Positions 47,424 to 56,121 of a stretch of 64,000 bases of DNA are shown piece by piece (the stretch's first letter is position 1; each line of letters starts with the position of its first letter). A program made the translations under genes and the position numbers. This DNA comes from Selenomonadales bacterium (GTDB taxonomy: Bacteria; Bacillota; Negativicutes; Sporomusales; UBA7701): the NCBI GenBank assembly GCA_029975165.1, contig JARKPR010000092.1:1-64000 (forward strand), in the 5' to 3' direction. A model generated the notes under the pieces. It saw only the letters and a program-made list of their open reading frames with translations, had not been told where the DNA came from and ran no database searches.

Positions 47424-47490
47424 TATATTCGGTATTTTGACTCAATTTAATCTTACTAGCGGAAGCCGTTTATTAAAAATACCGAATATA
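47424..47490. promoter_or_regulatory. Paired inverted repeat in the divergent ald/LysR intergenic region
   Basis: TATATTCGGTATTTT (47424-47438) and its exact complement AAAATACCGAATATA (47476-47490) are centred 52 bases apart, about five helical turns. The placement between a LysR gene and its divergent target fits a looped operator bound by a LysR tetramer. Confidence 0.6.
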
Positions 47491-47577
47491 AATCAAAATG
47501 ATAGATACAGTTTATAGTCCTAGCAGTATAATGGGAGTGATAAAGTTTCTAAGCAAGCAGCAACGGGGGATGATTGC

Positions 47578-48480
47578 ATGACCTTGCAGCAGCTTCAATA
47601 CTTCCGTACTCTGGCCAAGATTCAGCACTATACTAGAGCTGCAGAAACCCTGTTGATATCCCAGCCAAGTTTGAGTTACTCCATGGCGGAATTAGAAAAG
47701 GAGCTTAACATTTCCTTGTTTTTGAAACAGGGCAAGAAGATAAAACTCAGCTTTTATGGTGAACTTTTTCTAAATTATGTCGAACGCTCGCTAGATCTTT
47801 TGGACGAAGGGAAAAAAGCTCTCGAAATATTTGCGGACCCTCTAAAAGGACGCATAAACCTTGGATATCTGTATAGCCTAAGCTCCTCTCTGATACCGAA
47901 CATAATAGAATCCCTCTATAAAAATACTGAGAATAAAGCCATAACCTTCAATTTTGTTCAGAATCTCAACAACCTTCTGATCGATGACTTAAAAGACGGT
48001 AAAATCGATCTGGCATTTTGCGTCAAACCATCTAAAGAGACCCGGTTTGTGCCGATTCTAGAGCAAGAACTCTTTGTAGTAGTGCCTAATAATCACCCAT
48101 TTGCCAGACGGAAAGAAATCAGTCTTAGCGAGCTTGAGAACGAGCCATTTGTATTCCTCAACAAAAATAGCGGCTTGCGCGAAATGCTTGACGATATATT
48201 CAGGAATCTCGGGATCAAACCCAATATCGTCTTTGAAGTCGAGGAGTGCAATGCCGTTATGACATTCGTCTCCCTGAACTTCGGCATCTCAATCATCCCT
48301 AAAGTACCTGCCTTGGATAATAGTGACTTATCTGTCCTCAAAATCGTCCATCCCAAGTGTTCGCGTACGGTTTATATGGCTTGGATGGAAAACAGATATA
48401 TGACACCTCCCGTGAAAAAAATCAAAGAATTTATAATAAACGGATACGGTTTAGCCCCCGTTACAACAATGACTAATTAA
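47578..48480 (+). CDS. LysR-family transcriptional regulator (first)
   Basis: This 300-residue protein has the N-terminal helix-turn-helix (LQQLQYFRTLAKIQHYTRAA, then ISQPSLSYSMAELEKELN) and a periplasmic-binding-like effector domain. It is divergent from the aldehyde dehydrogenase operon, which it most likely controls through the inverted repeat between them. Its 3' end overlaps the convergent reductase gene by 8 bases. Confidence 0.93.
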   Translation: MTLQQLQYFRTLAKIQHYTRAAETLLISQPSLSYSMAELEKELNISLFLKQGKKIKLSFYGELFLNYVERSLDLLDEGKKALEIFADPLKGRINLGYLYSLSSSLIPNIIESLYKNTENKAITFNFVQNLNNLLIDDLKDGKIDLAFCVKPSKETRFVPILEQELFVVVPNNHPFARRKEISLSELENEPFVFLNKNSGLREMLDDIFRNLGIKPNIVFEVEECNAVMTFVSLNFGISIIPKVPALDNSDLSVLKIVHPKCSRTVYMAWMENRYMTPPVKKIKEFIINGYGLAPVTTMTN

Positions 48481-49381
48481 ACTGCGTAGTCTCGCTTTTT
48501 TGGACGATTACGTTTGCCAAGTCTTCATAAAGTTTGATAATTGCGGAAGAGTCTTCGATAGTCACGCCTTTTGCGTCGGCTATCTTATATAGCTCCCGGA
48601 CCACCGTCGCCAGGAAAACCGGCGCTTTTACACTGTCAGCCGTACGCACTGCGATATCCGTGTCTTTAAATTGTATGCCCAGCGTGCTGCGCACGGAAAA
48701 GTCCCGGTTGATGACCGACGGGGCCCTGTTTTCGAATACCCGTGAATTGCCTGCGCTGTTTTTGATAACACGATATAAAACAACAGGATCGAGGCCGCAT
48801 TTTGCGCCCAAAACCATCGCCTCGGCCATTGCCACCATATGTACGCCGAACAAAAGCTGGTTAACCGCCTTCATTGCCTGGCCCTGGCCGACTTCATAGC
48901 CAACCTTGACCAGATTTGACCCCAGGCATTTGAGAACCGGCAGGCACTCTTCATAAACCTCGTCCTTACCGCCGATCATCAACGTGAGCGAGCCGTCGGC
49001 CGCCCCTTTGGTGCCGCCGCTGACCGGCGAATCAAGCACCTCTACGCCCTTGTCGCCGCAGTAGGCGGCTACTTTTTTTACCTCATCGGGAGCAATAGTA
49101 CTAGTGACAATCAGCGTGCCGCCCGTCAGTCCCGTCAACAGGCCGGTCGTTCCCAACAAGCAATCCTCGCATTGTTTATAATTTTGCACCATGAGAAAAA
49201 CGATATCGGCGCTGGCACCTACCTCCCGCGGGCAATCAGCCTTTTGTGCCCCCAGGCGGGCCAATCTGTCTACCGCCTCAGGCCTTATATCATAAACGCT
49301 CAACCGGTAGCCGGCTTTGAGAATATTCTTGGCCATATGGAAGCCCATCGCCCCAAGACCGATAATGCCTATCTGCTTCAT
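48473..49381 (-). CDS. 3-hydroxyisobutyrate dehydrogenase-family reductase
   Basis: This 302-residue protein begins KQIGIIGLGAMGFHMAKNIL (NAD(P)-binding, residues 2-21), and has the substrate motif DSPVSGGTKGAADGSLTLM (about 118-136) and the catalytic lysine region GQGQAMKAVNQLLFG (about 162-176). Family members act on 3-hydroxyisobutyrate, tartronate semialdehyde, sulfolactaldehyde and similar beta-hydroxyacids. It starts 4 bases before the stop of the transketolase C-half and so ends that operon. A reductive or oxidative role on a C3 or C4 acid is inferred. Confidence 0.9.
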   Translation of the reverse strand: MKQIGIIGLGAMGFHMAKNILKAGYRLSVYDIRPEAVDRLARLGAQKADCPREVGASADIVFLMVQNYKQCEDCLLGTTGLLTGLTGGTLIVTSTIAPDEVKKVAAYCGDKGVEVLDSPVSGGTKGAADGSLTLMIGGKDEVYEECLPVLKCLGSNLVKVGYEVGQGQAMKAVNQLLFGVHMVAMAEAMVLGAKCGLDPVVLYRVIKNSAGNSRVFENRAPSVINRDFSVRSTLGIQFKDTDIAVRTADSVKAPVFLATVVRELYKIADAKGVTIEDSSAIIKLYEDLANVIVQKSETTQFN

Positions 49382-50322
49382 AAGGTATTTGACTTCTCTC
49401 CCGTAAGATTTTGCGCCGCAGCAACGATATCATCAACTGACATGCCATGTTTTTTATAAAGCAATTCGGGAGCGCCCGACTCGCCGAACGCATCCTTGAT
49501 GCCGATTCGCCGCATTCTCACCGGGCATTTCTCGCCGAGAACCTCGGCCACAGCCGATCCGAGGCCACCGTAGATAGTATGATCCTCGGCGGTAACCACT
49601 GCACCGGTCACTCTGGCCGCTTCGACAACTGTATTTTCGTCAAGCGGTTTGATGGTGGGGACGTCGACCACCTTTGCCTTAATCCCCAAGGTCTGCAGTT
49701 TTTCCGCCGCTTCGAGCGCTTTGCCCACCATGACGCCGGTGGCGATGATGGTCACGTCATTGCCGTTATCCCGTAGTACTTTCGCTTTACCAATCTCAAA
49801 ACTGTAAGTAGCCTCATCGTAAATATCCTCCACAGGATCGCGCATCAGCCTGATATACAGCGGTCCCTCAAAATCAACAGCAGCTCTGGCCGCCGCTCGA
49901 GCCGAGACGGCGTCGGAAGGATGAATGATGGTCATGTTCGGAAACGAGCGCATAATGCTTATATCCTCGGTAGCCATGTGAGTGGCCCCGTCAGGCCCTA
50001 CCTGCAGCCCCCCGTGACTGCAAATAAGCGCGACATTAAGATTCGGATAACATACAAAAGTGCGGACCTGTTCGCAGGCGCGCATGCTGGCGAACACGGC
50101 GTAAGTGGTGGCAAATACCTTGTGACCGCAACTGGCGATGCCGGCGGCAATGCCGATCAAGTTTTGCTCAGCTATGCCGACGTTGTACTCGCGTCCCGGA
50201 TAAAGCTTGCCGAAATTCTCGATGCCGCAGGCCTTCGTATCAGCGCTGAGGAGCATAAAATCCCTGGTTTTCGCTATCTCAATAAGCTCTTTGCCAAATT
50301 CCATCCTGGTAGCCAGGCTCAT
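49378..50322 (-). CDS. Transketolase, C-terminal subunit
   Basis: This 314-residue protein corresponds to the pyrimidine-binding and C-terminal domains of transketolase. It contains VGIAEQNLIGIAAGIASCG (about 48-66, with the catalytic glutamate), LICSHGGLQVGPDGATHMA (about 98-116) and FPNMTIIHPSDAVSARAA. Its start touches the stop of the N-terminal subunit gene at 50322. Split transketolases are common in anaerobes and, when encoded inside a catabolic cluster, are often dedicated to an unusual ketol donor or acceptor. Confidence 0.93.
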   Translation of the reverse strand: MSLATRMEFGKELIEIAKTRDFMLLSADTKACGIENFGKLYPGREYNVGIAEQNLIGIAAGIASCGHKVFATTYAVFASMRACEQVRTFVCYPNLNVALICSHGGLQVGPDGATHMATEDISIMRSFPNMTIIHPSDAVSARAAARAAVDFEGPLYIRLMRDPVEDIYDEATYSFEIGKAKVLRDNGNDVTIIATGVMVGKALEAAEKLQTLGIKAKVVDVPTIKPLDENTVVEAARVTGAVVTAEDHTIYGGLGSAVAEVLGEKCPVRMRRIGIKDAFGESGAPELLYKKHGMSVDDIVAAAQNLTGEKSNTL

Positions 50323-51170
50323 TATTTACCACCCCGCTTCGACAGTTCAGCGAGCGCCGAGTCTGCCTGCTCGCCGTTGGGCGCTTTGCCATGCCATTCG
50401 CACATGTTTTCCATGAACGAAATCCCTTTGCCCTTGACCGTGTGGGCGATAATAGCCACCGGTCCTCGCATCTTGTCAGTCTTTTGGAAAGCTCCCAAAA
50501 TTTCCCTCATATTGTGACCGTCGATCTCCATAGTCGACCAGTTGAAGGCCCGCCACTTATCCGGCAGCGGATTGAGCTTCATGATGTCGTTGACCCAGCC
50601 GTTGATCTGCAGGCCGTTGTAATCAACGACAGCTACGAGATTGTCCAGGCCGAAGTGGGCTGCGGCCATCGCCGCTTCCCAGACCATGCCCTCCTGGCTT
50701 TCACCGTCGCCGAGCATGACATATACCTTGTAATTCTTGTTCTTCCATTTGGCAGCCAGCGCCATACCAACACCTACCGACAGGCCATTGCCCAGTGAAC
50801 CGGAAGTCATATCAACCCCGGGCGTCTTGTTCATATCAGGATGGCCTTGCAGGATCGAGCCAAACTTTCGCAGTGTAGCTAGCTCCTCAAGGGCAAAATA
50901 ACCCCGCTCCGCCAGGGCGGCATACATAACCGGACAAGTATGGCCCTTCGAAAGGACAAATCGATCCCGTTCCTCCCAGCGTGGCCTTGTCGGATCAATA
51001 TTCATGACAAAAAAGTACAGCGCGGCGACAATATCGGCCGCCGACAAAGAACCGCCCGGGTGCCCGGCCTTCGCGGCGCAAATCATGCGGATCACGTCTT
51101 TACGAATATCGTTTGCTTTGTCTTCGAGAAACTTTATATCATCATCGGAAAAGCATTTCATCATTTTCAC
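50322..51170 (-). CDS. Transketolase, N-terminal subunit
   Basis: This 282-residue protein is the thiamine-diphosphate-binding half. It has AAKAGHPGGSLSAADIVAAL (about 32-51), HTCPVMYAALAERG, and the cofactor motif GDGESQEGMVWEA ending in VVDYNGLQINGW (about 154-190). It pairs with the following gene to form a complete heteromeric transketolase that transfers a two-carbon ketol unit. It is divergent from a second LysR gene, which probably regulates it. Confidence 0.94.
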   Translation of the reverse strand: MKMMKCFSDDDIKFLEDKANDIRKDVIRMICAAKAGHPGGSLSAADIVAALYFFVMNIDPTRPRWEERDRFVLSKGHTCPVMYAALAERGYFALEELATLRKFGSILQGHPDMNKTPGVDMTSGSLGNGLSVGVGMALAAKWKNKNYKVYVMLGDGESQEGMVWEAAMAAAHFGLDNLVAVVDYNGLQINGWVNDIMKLNPLPDKWRAFNWSTMEIDGHNMREILGAFQKTDKMRGPVAIIAHTVKGKGISFMENMCEWHGKAPNGEQADSALAELSKRGGK

Positions 51171-51628
51171 CCCTTCGACAGCAGCGACTATCTTGCCATA
51201 CTTTTCGCTTTTTTGAGAATTGTTTGAACCTTGCCCTTAACCAAAGATTAAATCATACGATTAATTACTGCAAACGATAGTATCGATTACAACAATCTCC
51301 GATAACGATTGTTCATTTCTTCACTTTATATTCATCTTTTGCAAAAACCCAACAATTTAACAATAGAAAGTTATAGTATTAACTTTATTGATAATCAAAA
51401 GCGCCAGAACGTTTTTGCCCTTATGCAATCTTCTTGTCCATCAAACGAGAGTTATCTTCTTTCTGGCAAATAAAAAAATCGCCAGACGGCCACGAACTCA
51501 TGTCAGTACTGGCTATACTGGCTTTCTTATGCCTCCTACGGCCGAATATACAATAGAAAATGCTCGTTTTAATGTGTAAAATAGATATAGAAGCTTTCGG
51601 CAATAAAGATGTAAAAGGTGAAATATTT
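51171..51628. promoter_or_regulatory. Divergent promoter region between transketolase and second LysR gene
   Basis: This A+T-rich stretch of about 460 bases holds no supported gene. It contains dyads suited to LysR binding: ACAATC and GATTGT flanking nine bases near 51291-51311, and AAAGTT and AACTTT near 51367-51386. No promoter hexamers could be assigned with confidence. Confidence 0.45.
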
Positions 51629-52531
51629 ATGGAACTTCATCAATTGCAGTATGTTGTCGCCGTTGCCAAACATAGACATTTTACTAATGCGGCTGAAGAT
51701 TTGAATGTAGGGCAATCCTCTTTATCACAGCAAATTGCCAAGTTGGAAACCGAATTTGGCATAAAAATATTTGATCGTTCGAGCCGTACCGTTTCTCTTA
51801 CGCCTGCCGGAATAGAATTTATCGAATACGCGCGCGAAATATTAGCCAAGGTGGAGACAGCAAAGCAATGCATTAATGCTCACGCAGGACTGCTTAAAGG
51901 CACCATCAGCATCGGTACCATAACCACATTACCAAAGATTGATTTCGGAAGAATGATTGCGTCATTTTACAGCAACTACCCTGGTCTTACGTTAAATATT
52001 ATCCAAGAGGGGAGCATTAAACTGATTGATCTGCTCAGAGCAGGGGATATTGATGTAGCCTTTGTCACCTTACCACCAATGACATTCGAGGATCTTGATT
52101 TTTACCATCTCTCTAAAGACGAATATGTTTTGGTAACTTCAACGAACCACCCTTTCGCGAAAAAGAAAATTGTTGACTTGGCCGAGGCTCGCAATGAAAA
52201 CTTTATTTTTCACAAGAAAACGCAAAGTATGTATAGTATTTGCATGCAGGCATGCATAAAAGCTGGCTTTGAGCCGAAAATCTTCTGCTACAGCAGCGGC
52301 GCATCTATTAGCTTTGGCATGATCCGCGCCGGCCTTGGTATAGGCTTTTTCCCGACCGAAGATATGCGGGCCTTTCGCATTTCCGGTCTCGCATCAGTTA
52401 AGCTTCGCGAACCTCTTATCAAATATGTCGTATTAGCAATCCAGAAAAAACCTAAGTCTCCTCCTGTAAAGGTGCTCTATCAACACGTCATCGAATGGGT
52501 GGGCAGTATAAATAGCTCATCCAACAATTAG
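51629..52531 (+). CDS. LysR-family transcriptional regulator (second)
   Basis: The ATG at 51629, behind AAAGGTGAAAT, gives 300 residues; a longer frame from 51560 adds no typical sequence. The helix-turn-helix has LHQLQYVVAVAKHRHFTNAA and GQSSLSQQIAKLETEFG; the effector domain includes GTISIGTITTLPKIDFGR. It resembles the OxyR/CynR-like branch in its N-terminus. It is divergent from the transketolase operon and likely controls it. Transposase remnants follow it. Confidence 0.93.
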   Translation: MELHQLQYVVAVAKHRHFTNAAEDLNVGQSSLSQQIAKLETEFGIKIFDRSSRTVSLTPAGIEFIEYAREILAKVETAKQCINAHAGLLKGTISIGTITTLPKIDFGRMIASFYSNYPGLTLNIIQEGSIKLIDLLRAGDIDVAFVTLPPMTFEDLDFYHLSKDEYVLVTSTNHPFAKKKIVDLAEARNENFIFHKKTQSMYSICMQACIKAGFEPKIFCYSSGASISFGMIRAGLGIGFFPTEDMRAFRISGLASVKLREPLIKYVVLAIQKKPKSPPVKVLYQHVIEWVGSINSSSNN

Positions 52532-52636
52532 GCCGCAGGTAATAATTAAAAATTTGCCACGGTCACAAAACAGTACTGGAAATGGTACAATAATCTGGAC
52601 ATCAAGTTAAGAACAAATGAGAAAGGTTGGCAAGAT

Positions 52637-52903
52637 TAAACGAAGCGAGTAGTCTATGACAAGCAGTTCAAAAAACGGCAGCAGTGAAACACGTCCAAAA
52701 CGTGGGCCAGTCTGTCAATGAACTAGGAAAGAGTTGGGCGTCAGCGGTACACTCTGCGCCGTTGGATAAACGAATATGACGAATATAGGGAAAGTGCGTT
52801 TCCGGGTCACGGGAACGCACTTTCAACACTACATATGAGACAAAAAGCTTCAAAAGCAGATTGAAGAACTAAAAGTGGCGAATGAGATATTAAAAGAATT
52901 CCC
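52637..52903 (+). pseudogene. IS3-family OrfA transposase remnant
   Basis: Pieces in different frames line up as a typical IS3 OrfA: YDKQFKK near the start, then VKHVQNVGQSVNELGK, ELGVSG, LRRWINEYDEYRESAFPGHG and KLQKQIEELKVANEILKE (helix-turn-helix and leucine zipper). At least three frameshifts and an in-frame stop separate them, so the gene is dead. The OrfB catalytic part is missing. Confidence 0.8.
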
Positions 52904-52910
52904 GCCTTCT

Positions 52911-53126
52911 TGAAGCAAAGGAATGATAACGGCCACTACACCCGAAAACTCGTGACCAAGGCCGGCGAAGTCAGCCTCCAAGTTCCCAAACTGCGCAAAC
53001 TGACCTTTGAAACATCGATCATCGAACGTTACAAGTGCGCCGGGAAGCATCTGTTGAGGGAGCTCTCATCGAGATGTATCTGGCCGGTGTATCGGTGCGC
53101 CGGGTGGAAGATGTAACGGAAGCCTA
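52911..53126 (+). pseudogene. IS256/mutator-type transposase remnant
   Basis: A fragment reading NGHYTRKLVTKAGEVSLQVP, KLRKLTFETSIIERYK and, after a frameshift, ALIEMYLAGVSVRRVEDVTE matches the N-terminal region of IS256-type transposases. It ends with TAA at the junction with the glycosyltransferase stop codon. The catalytic DDE part is absent. It abuts the IS3 remnant, so two elements landed here. Confidence 0.78.
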
Positions 53127-54248
53127 AGCGGCGTGGGGCGCATTCCCGAGAATAATATCCGCTATGTCTGCGGCGCCGCTTATCGGTACATGCTTATTTT
53201 CACGGGCAAAACCGGCGGTTTCGCCTGCGGTGATTTCCAGTATCCGCCGGCAGGCTGCGGCCGGCGTGGCGCAGTAATAGCCAAGGTTGTTTTGGCAGAC
53301 GTAATTGATATTGCCGCTTTCCTGGATACCAACCGCACCGGTGACAATCAAGGGGCGGCCGACAGTAACGGCTTCCATGATCGTTCCCGGGCCGGCTTTG
53401 GTGATGACGATGTCGCTGGCGGCCATAAGCTTTTCCATGTTATCGGCAAAACCGAGCACCTTTAGCCTGTCGGCAGGAGGATTCGTCGCGTTCAGCTTCG
53501 CATACAGGGTTTTGTTGTTGCCGGTGACGACGATGAGCTGGCAGTGGCTGCACCTGGCCTGCAGTACGGTTACCCAATCCAGCATGTTCCCGGCGCCTAC
53601 GCCGCCGCCGGTGAGCAATATGGTGAAGCGGTCCGGCGCGATGCCGAGTTCCTGCCGGTACTGCTGCCGGTCCGGCTGATACCCGAATTTGGGGTGGACG
53701 GGAAAGCCGCTCAGAACGATCTTGGCGGCCGGGACGCCGAATTTTTTCAGCGCCTGCACCGCGTTATCGGTGGGGGCGAGGTACAGGTCGGCGCCCGGCG
53801 TTGCCCAGGAGGCGTGCAGGGTAACGAGGTCGGTCACGACGGTGATGATCGGCCAGCTCATCCGGAGCCTGTCGCGGGCTTTACAAAGGAGGCCGGTTAC
53901 CAACGGATGGACGGAAACCGCCATATCGGGCTGAGCCAGCGTCAGTTCGCGGTCGATATAAGGACGGGCCCGCAAATCGACCATGGCGGTCATGTTGGCG
54001 ATGCTGCTGACGCTGTTGGTTCTCAGGAAAAAGAAGTTGTTCAGCCACAGGTGATGCCTTGAGCAATAGTCGTAAATTTCCGGCGCCTGTTTCAACCCAG
54101 GAACATTGGTCGCCCGCAGCAGGTCGACGATGTCGCACTTGTGGTCGCCCCGCTTTCTCAGAGCGGCGATAATGGCCTGCGCGGCGCTGCGGTGGCCTCC
54201 TCCGGTGTCGGAGATCGCGAACAAGACCGATTTGCTGCTTCCCGCCAT
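53124..54248 (-). CDS. MGDG-synthase-like glycosyltransferase (GT28 type)
   Basis: The ATG at 54248, behind AGGAGG, gives 374 residues. The N-terminus SVLFAISDTGGGHRSAAQAI (about 6-25) is the monogalactosyldiacylglycerol-synthase signature, and the C-terminal part has ILLTGGGVGAGNMLDWV and the nucleotide-sugar site ASDIVITKAGPGTIMEAV-like (about 290-307). Members transfer sugars from UDP-sugars to diacylglycerol or related lipids on the inner face of the membrane. The stop codon lies exactly at the edge of a transposase remnant, so the tail may have been altered by the insertion. Confidence 0.88.
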   Translation of the reverse strand: MAGSSKSVLFAISDTGGGHRSAAQAIIAALRKRGDHKCDIVDLLRATNVPGLKQAPEIYDYCSRHHLWLNNFFFLRTNSVSSIANMTAMVDLRARPYIDRELTLAQPDMAVSVHPLVTGLLCKARDRLRMSWPIITVVTDLVTLHASWATPGADLYLAPTDNAVQALKKFGVPAAKIVLSGFPVHPKFGYQPDRQQYRQELGIAPDRFTILLTGGGVGAGNMLDWVTVLQARCSHCQLIVVTGNNKTLYAKLNATNPPADRLKVLGFADNMEKLMAASDIVITKAGPGTIMEAVTVGRPLIVTGAVGIQESGNINYVCQNNLGYYCATPAAACRRILEITAGETAGFARENKHVPISGAADIADIILGNAPHAA

Positions 54249-54384
54249 GATGTACCTCCTTGGGGTCTTTTGCAAGTTATCTCGCTAAATTCGCCTAATC
54301 TAATTGTACGGCATGTGAGGGAGCGATAAGTTAAGGAATTGTAAATAAGTGGTTAATAATATGGGAACCGTGCTTATCCGCAGT

Positions 54385-54422
54385 CCGCACAAATAGCCGG
54401 CGGATGCCGGCTATTTGTGCGG
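54385..54422. terminator. Strong hairpin between the glycosyltransferase and small-protein genes
   Basis: A perfect 17-base-pair stem (CCGCACAAATAGCCGGC and its complement, loop GGAT). There is no long U-tract on either side, but it follows the stop of the minus-strand gene at 54452 and is the likely transcription end. Confidence 0.65.
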
Positions 54423-54451
54423 TGCATAAATTTGGCTGTCCGTTCGCGGAC

Positions 54452-54709
54452 TTACTCGCCGACAGCCGCCTTTTGGGGCTTCCGGGCGGCCTTCTTGCGT
54501 TTCATGCTGTCCTCGGCCTTCTTGTCCGATTTCAGTTTTTTGGCCGCTCGCGCAGCCGATTCGTTATATTCGCGGATGATTCTCTTCGCGCCGAGGTAGT
54601 CGGCAATGACCTTCCGCGCCACCAGGGCATAATTTTCGTCAATACCGGTTTTCGAAGCTATCACCAGCGCAAGGGATTCGACGGTTTTCTTGTCGATTTC
54701 AGTACCCAT
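54452..54709 (-). CDS. Small basic protein of unknown function
   Basis: The ATG at 54709, placed after TGGAGG, gives 85 residues; a start at 54724 adds five. Residues 1-50 look folded and helical (KKTVESLALVIASKTGIDE, then ALVARKVIADYLGAKR); the last 35 are rich in lysine, arginine and alanine, as in nucleic-acid-binding tails. No family is recognised. It ends the minus-strand signalling block, 39 bases after the CheX-like gene. It might bind DNA or RNA, or be a partner of the upstream signalling proteins. Confidence 0.6.
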   Translation of the reverse strand: MGTEIDKKTVESLALVIASKTGIDENYALVARKVIADYLGAKRIIREYNESAARAAKKLKSDKKAEDSMKRKKAARKPQKAAVGE

Positions 54710-54748
54710 GGGACCAACCTCCATTCTAATTTTCCTTGAGGTCTATAT

Positions 54749-55645
54749 TCAAGAGCGTTCCGCCGGCACTGACAACAGCACGTCTATCCGGCCGAAGGAC
54801 AGCCCAATAGCGACACGGTACCCCGTTTCGTCATTCCGCTCCACGGTTTTGCTAATGTGTTGCGGCTCCAGATCGACCGCTATACCGAGCTCGGAAAGAT
54901 TGCCGCCGAAGACGCCGTTATGGACGTTGAGAAATTCGGCTACGCAGTCGGTAGCCATTTCGTCGGCTTGGCGAATGGTCTCGCCGCTGAAGCGCGAAGC
55001 CACTTCTAGCAGTACGGATTCCCTCATCGCCAGTCCTGTAGCAATGGTGACATCCCCGGCCACGACCTGCGTCACCAGCCAATCATCGGCATTAGCATCT
55101 TTTTGCGGCGGCGGCCAGAGGATAACCGGGGTGTCGTTCAGGAAGCGGACGATGTTGCGAAAGAGGAGCGCTATGTAATCGTAGTAGGTGTCCGCCAGGC
55201 TGCCGGCCGGGGAGAAATCGGCCAGCAGCCTGATGATCTTCTCGGTATCGACCGGCTGACTGGCTCTCCATTCTTGGATTGTCAGTTCATTTTCCAGCCG
55301 GAAGGCCGCTAAATGCACCGCCAACTGCTCAAGCGACAGGTAATCTTTATCTACCACTGCCTGCATGACCGGCAGGTGCCCCTGCTTCTGGGTTTCCAGC
55401 AAGCCGGCCAACTGCTCGTCAGTAAGAAAGCCTTTCTCGACAGCCAGGGCACCGAATTGTTTATCCCGGCTGCGCTGCAGGCGGTGTACCTCCTCTACCT
55501 GGGCGGCGGTCATAAGGCCGGCGTTTATCGCCAGTAACCCCAGCCTGACCCGCACCGCCCGCTCGTATGCCAGCACATCATGGACCTGCCGGTGGGTGAG
55601 AATCCCTTTGTTAAGGAGGTAGTGGATGAAATATTGGTCAAGCAT
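54749..55645 (-). CDS. Protein with GspE-N/MshEN-like repeats and a CheX-like domain
   Basis: The ATG at 55645, behind AAGGAGC, gives 298 residues; the longer frame to 55738 overlaps cheY. The N-terminal third has three tandem helical repeats: LLNKGILTHRQVHDVLAYER, INAGLMTAAQVEEVHRLQRS and VEKGFLTDEQLAGLLETQKQ, similar to MshEN/GspE-N modules that in some proteins bind c-di-GMP. The C-terminal part (about 170-298) resembles CheX/CheC phosphatases (ADEMATDCVAEFLNVHNGVF). It lies next to a CheY and a CheA-like sensor, so it may dephosphorylate the response regulator. The pairing of domains is unusual. Confidence 0.7.
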   Translation of the reverse strand: MLDQYFIHYLLNKGILTHRQVHDVLAYERAVRVRLGLLAINAGLMTAAQVEEVHRLQRSRDKQFGALAVEKGFLTDEQLAGLLETQKQGHLPVMQAVVDKDYLSLEQLAVHLAAFRLENELTIQEWRASQPVDTEKIIRLLADFSPAGSLADTYYDYIALLFRNIVRFLNDTPVILWPPPQKDANADDWLVTQVVAGDVTIATGLAMRESVLLEVASRFSGETIRQADEMATDCVAEFLNVHNGVFGGNLSELGIAVDLEPQHISKTVERNDETGYRVAIGLSFGRIDVLLSVPAERS

Positions 55646-55713
55646 GCCTTTGCTCCTTTGCACCGTCGATTTCATTGCCATGCCGAGTCGGCGGTTGTGT
55701 ACGCCGCCGGCAG

Positions 55714-56109
55714 TTAGGCGGGAGTGGGCGAATCGCACGAATGGGTCAGAACCATATTGACAACCGCCAACAGTTTGTCTTCCGTTATAGGTTTCAAGAT
55801 GTAATTTTTCGCCCCGTTTTGCAGGGCTTCAAAGATGATATGCTTTTGTCCCAGGGCGCTGACGATGACGACATTCGCATCCGGATCAATTTCCCGCAGC
55901 TTTTTAATTACTTCGGTCCCGTTCATGCCGGGCATGGTGATGTCAAGAGTGACCAAGTCCGGGCGGTGGTTGGCGTAGTACATTATCGCCTGGTCGCCGT
56001 TGGCCGCTTCGGCGGTAACTATGTGGCCGGCCCGTTGGAGGATGGTGCGGAGCGTTTTCCGCATCATCATTGAGTCGTCGACAATCAAAATTCGCGCCAT
56101 TGCTGTCAT
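55714..56109 (-). CDS. CheY-like response regulator
   Basis: This 131-residue single receiver domain has the acidic pair in ARILIVDDSMMMRKTL (about 4-19), the phosphorylated aspartate in LVTLDITMPGMNG, the switch threonine/serine in VVIVSALGQ and the conserved lysine in YILKPITEDK. The start may be 56109 or 56100. There is no output domain. It follows the CheA-like sensor by 12 bases and is probably its phosphorylation partner, with the CheX-like protein as phosphatase. Confidence 0.94.
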   Translation of the reverse strand: MTAMARILIVDDSMMMRKTLRTILQRAGHIVTAEAANGDQAIMYYANHRPDLVTLDITMPGMNGTEVIKKLREIDPDANVVIVSALGQKHIIFEALQNGAKNYILKPITEDKLLAVVNMVLTHSCDSPTPA

Positions 56110-56121
56110 CCTTTCGTCCTT

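Noticed and set aside
51388-51579. 63-codon frame between transketolase and the second LysR gene
   Set aside because: Sits in an A+T-rich divergent promoter region with no ribosome site.
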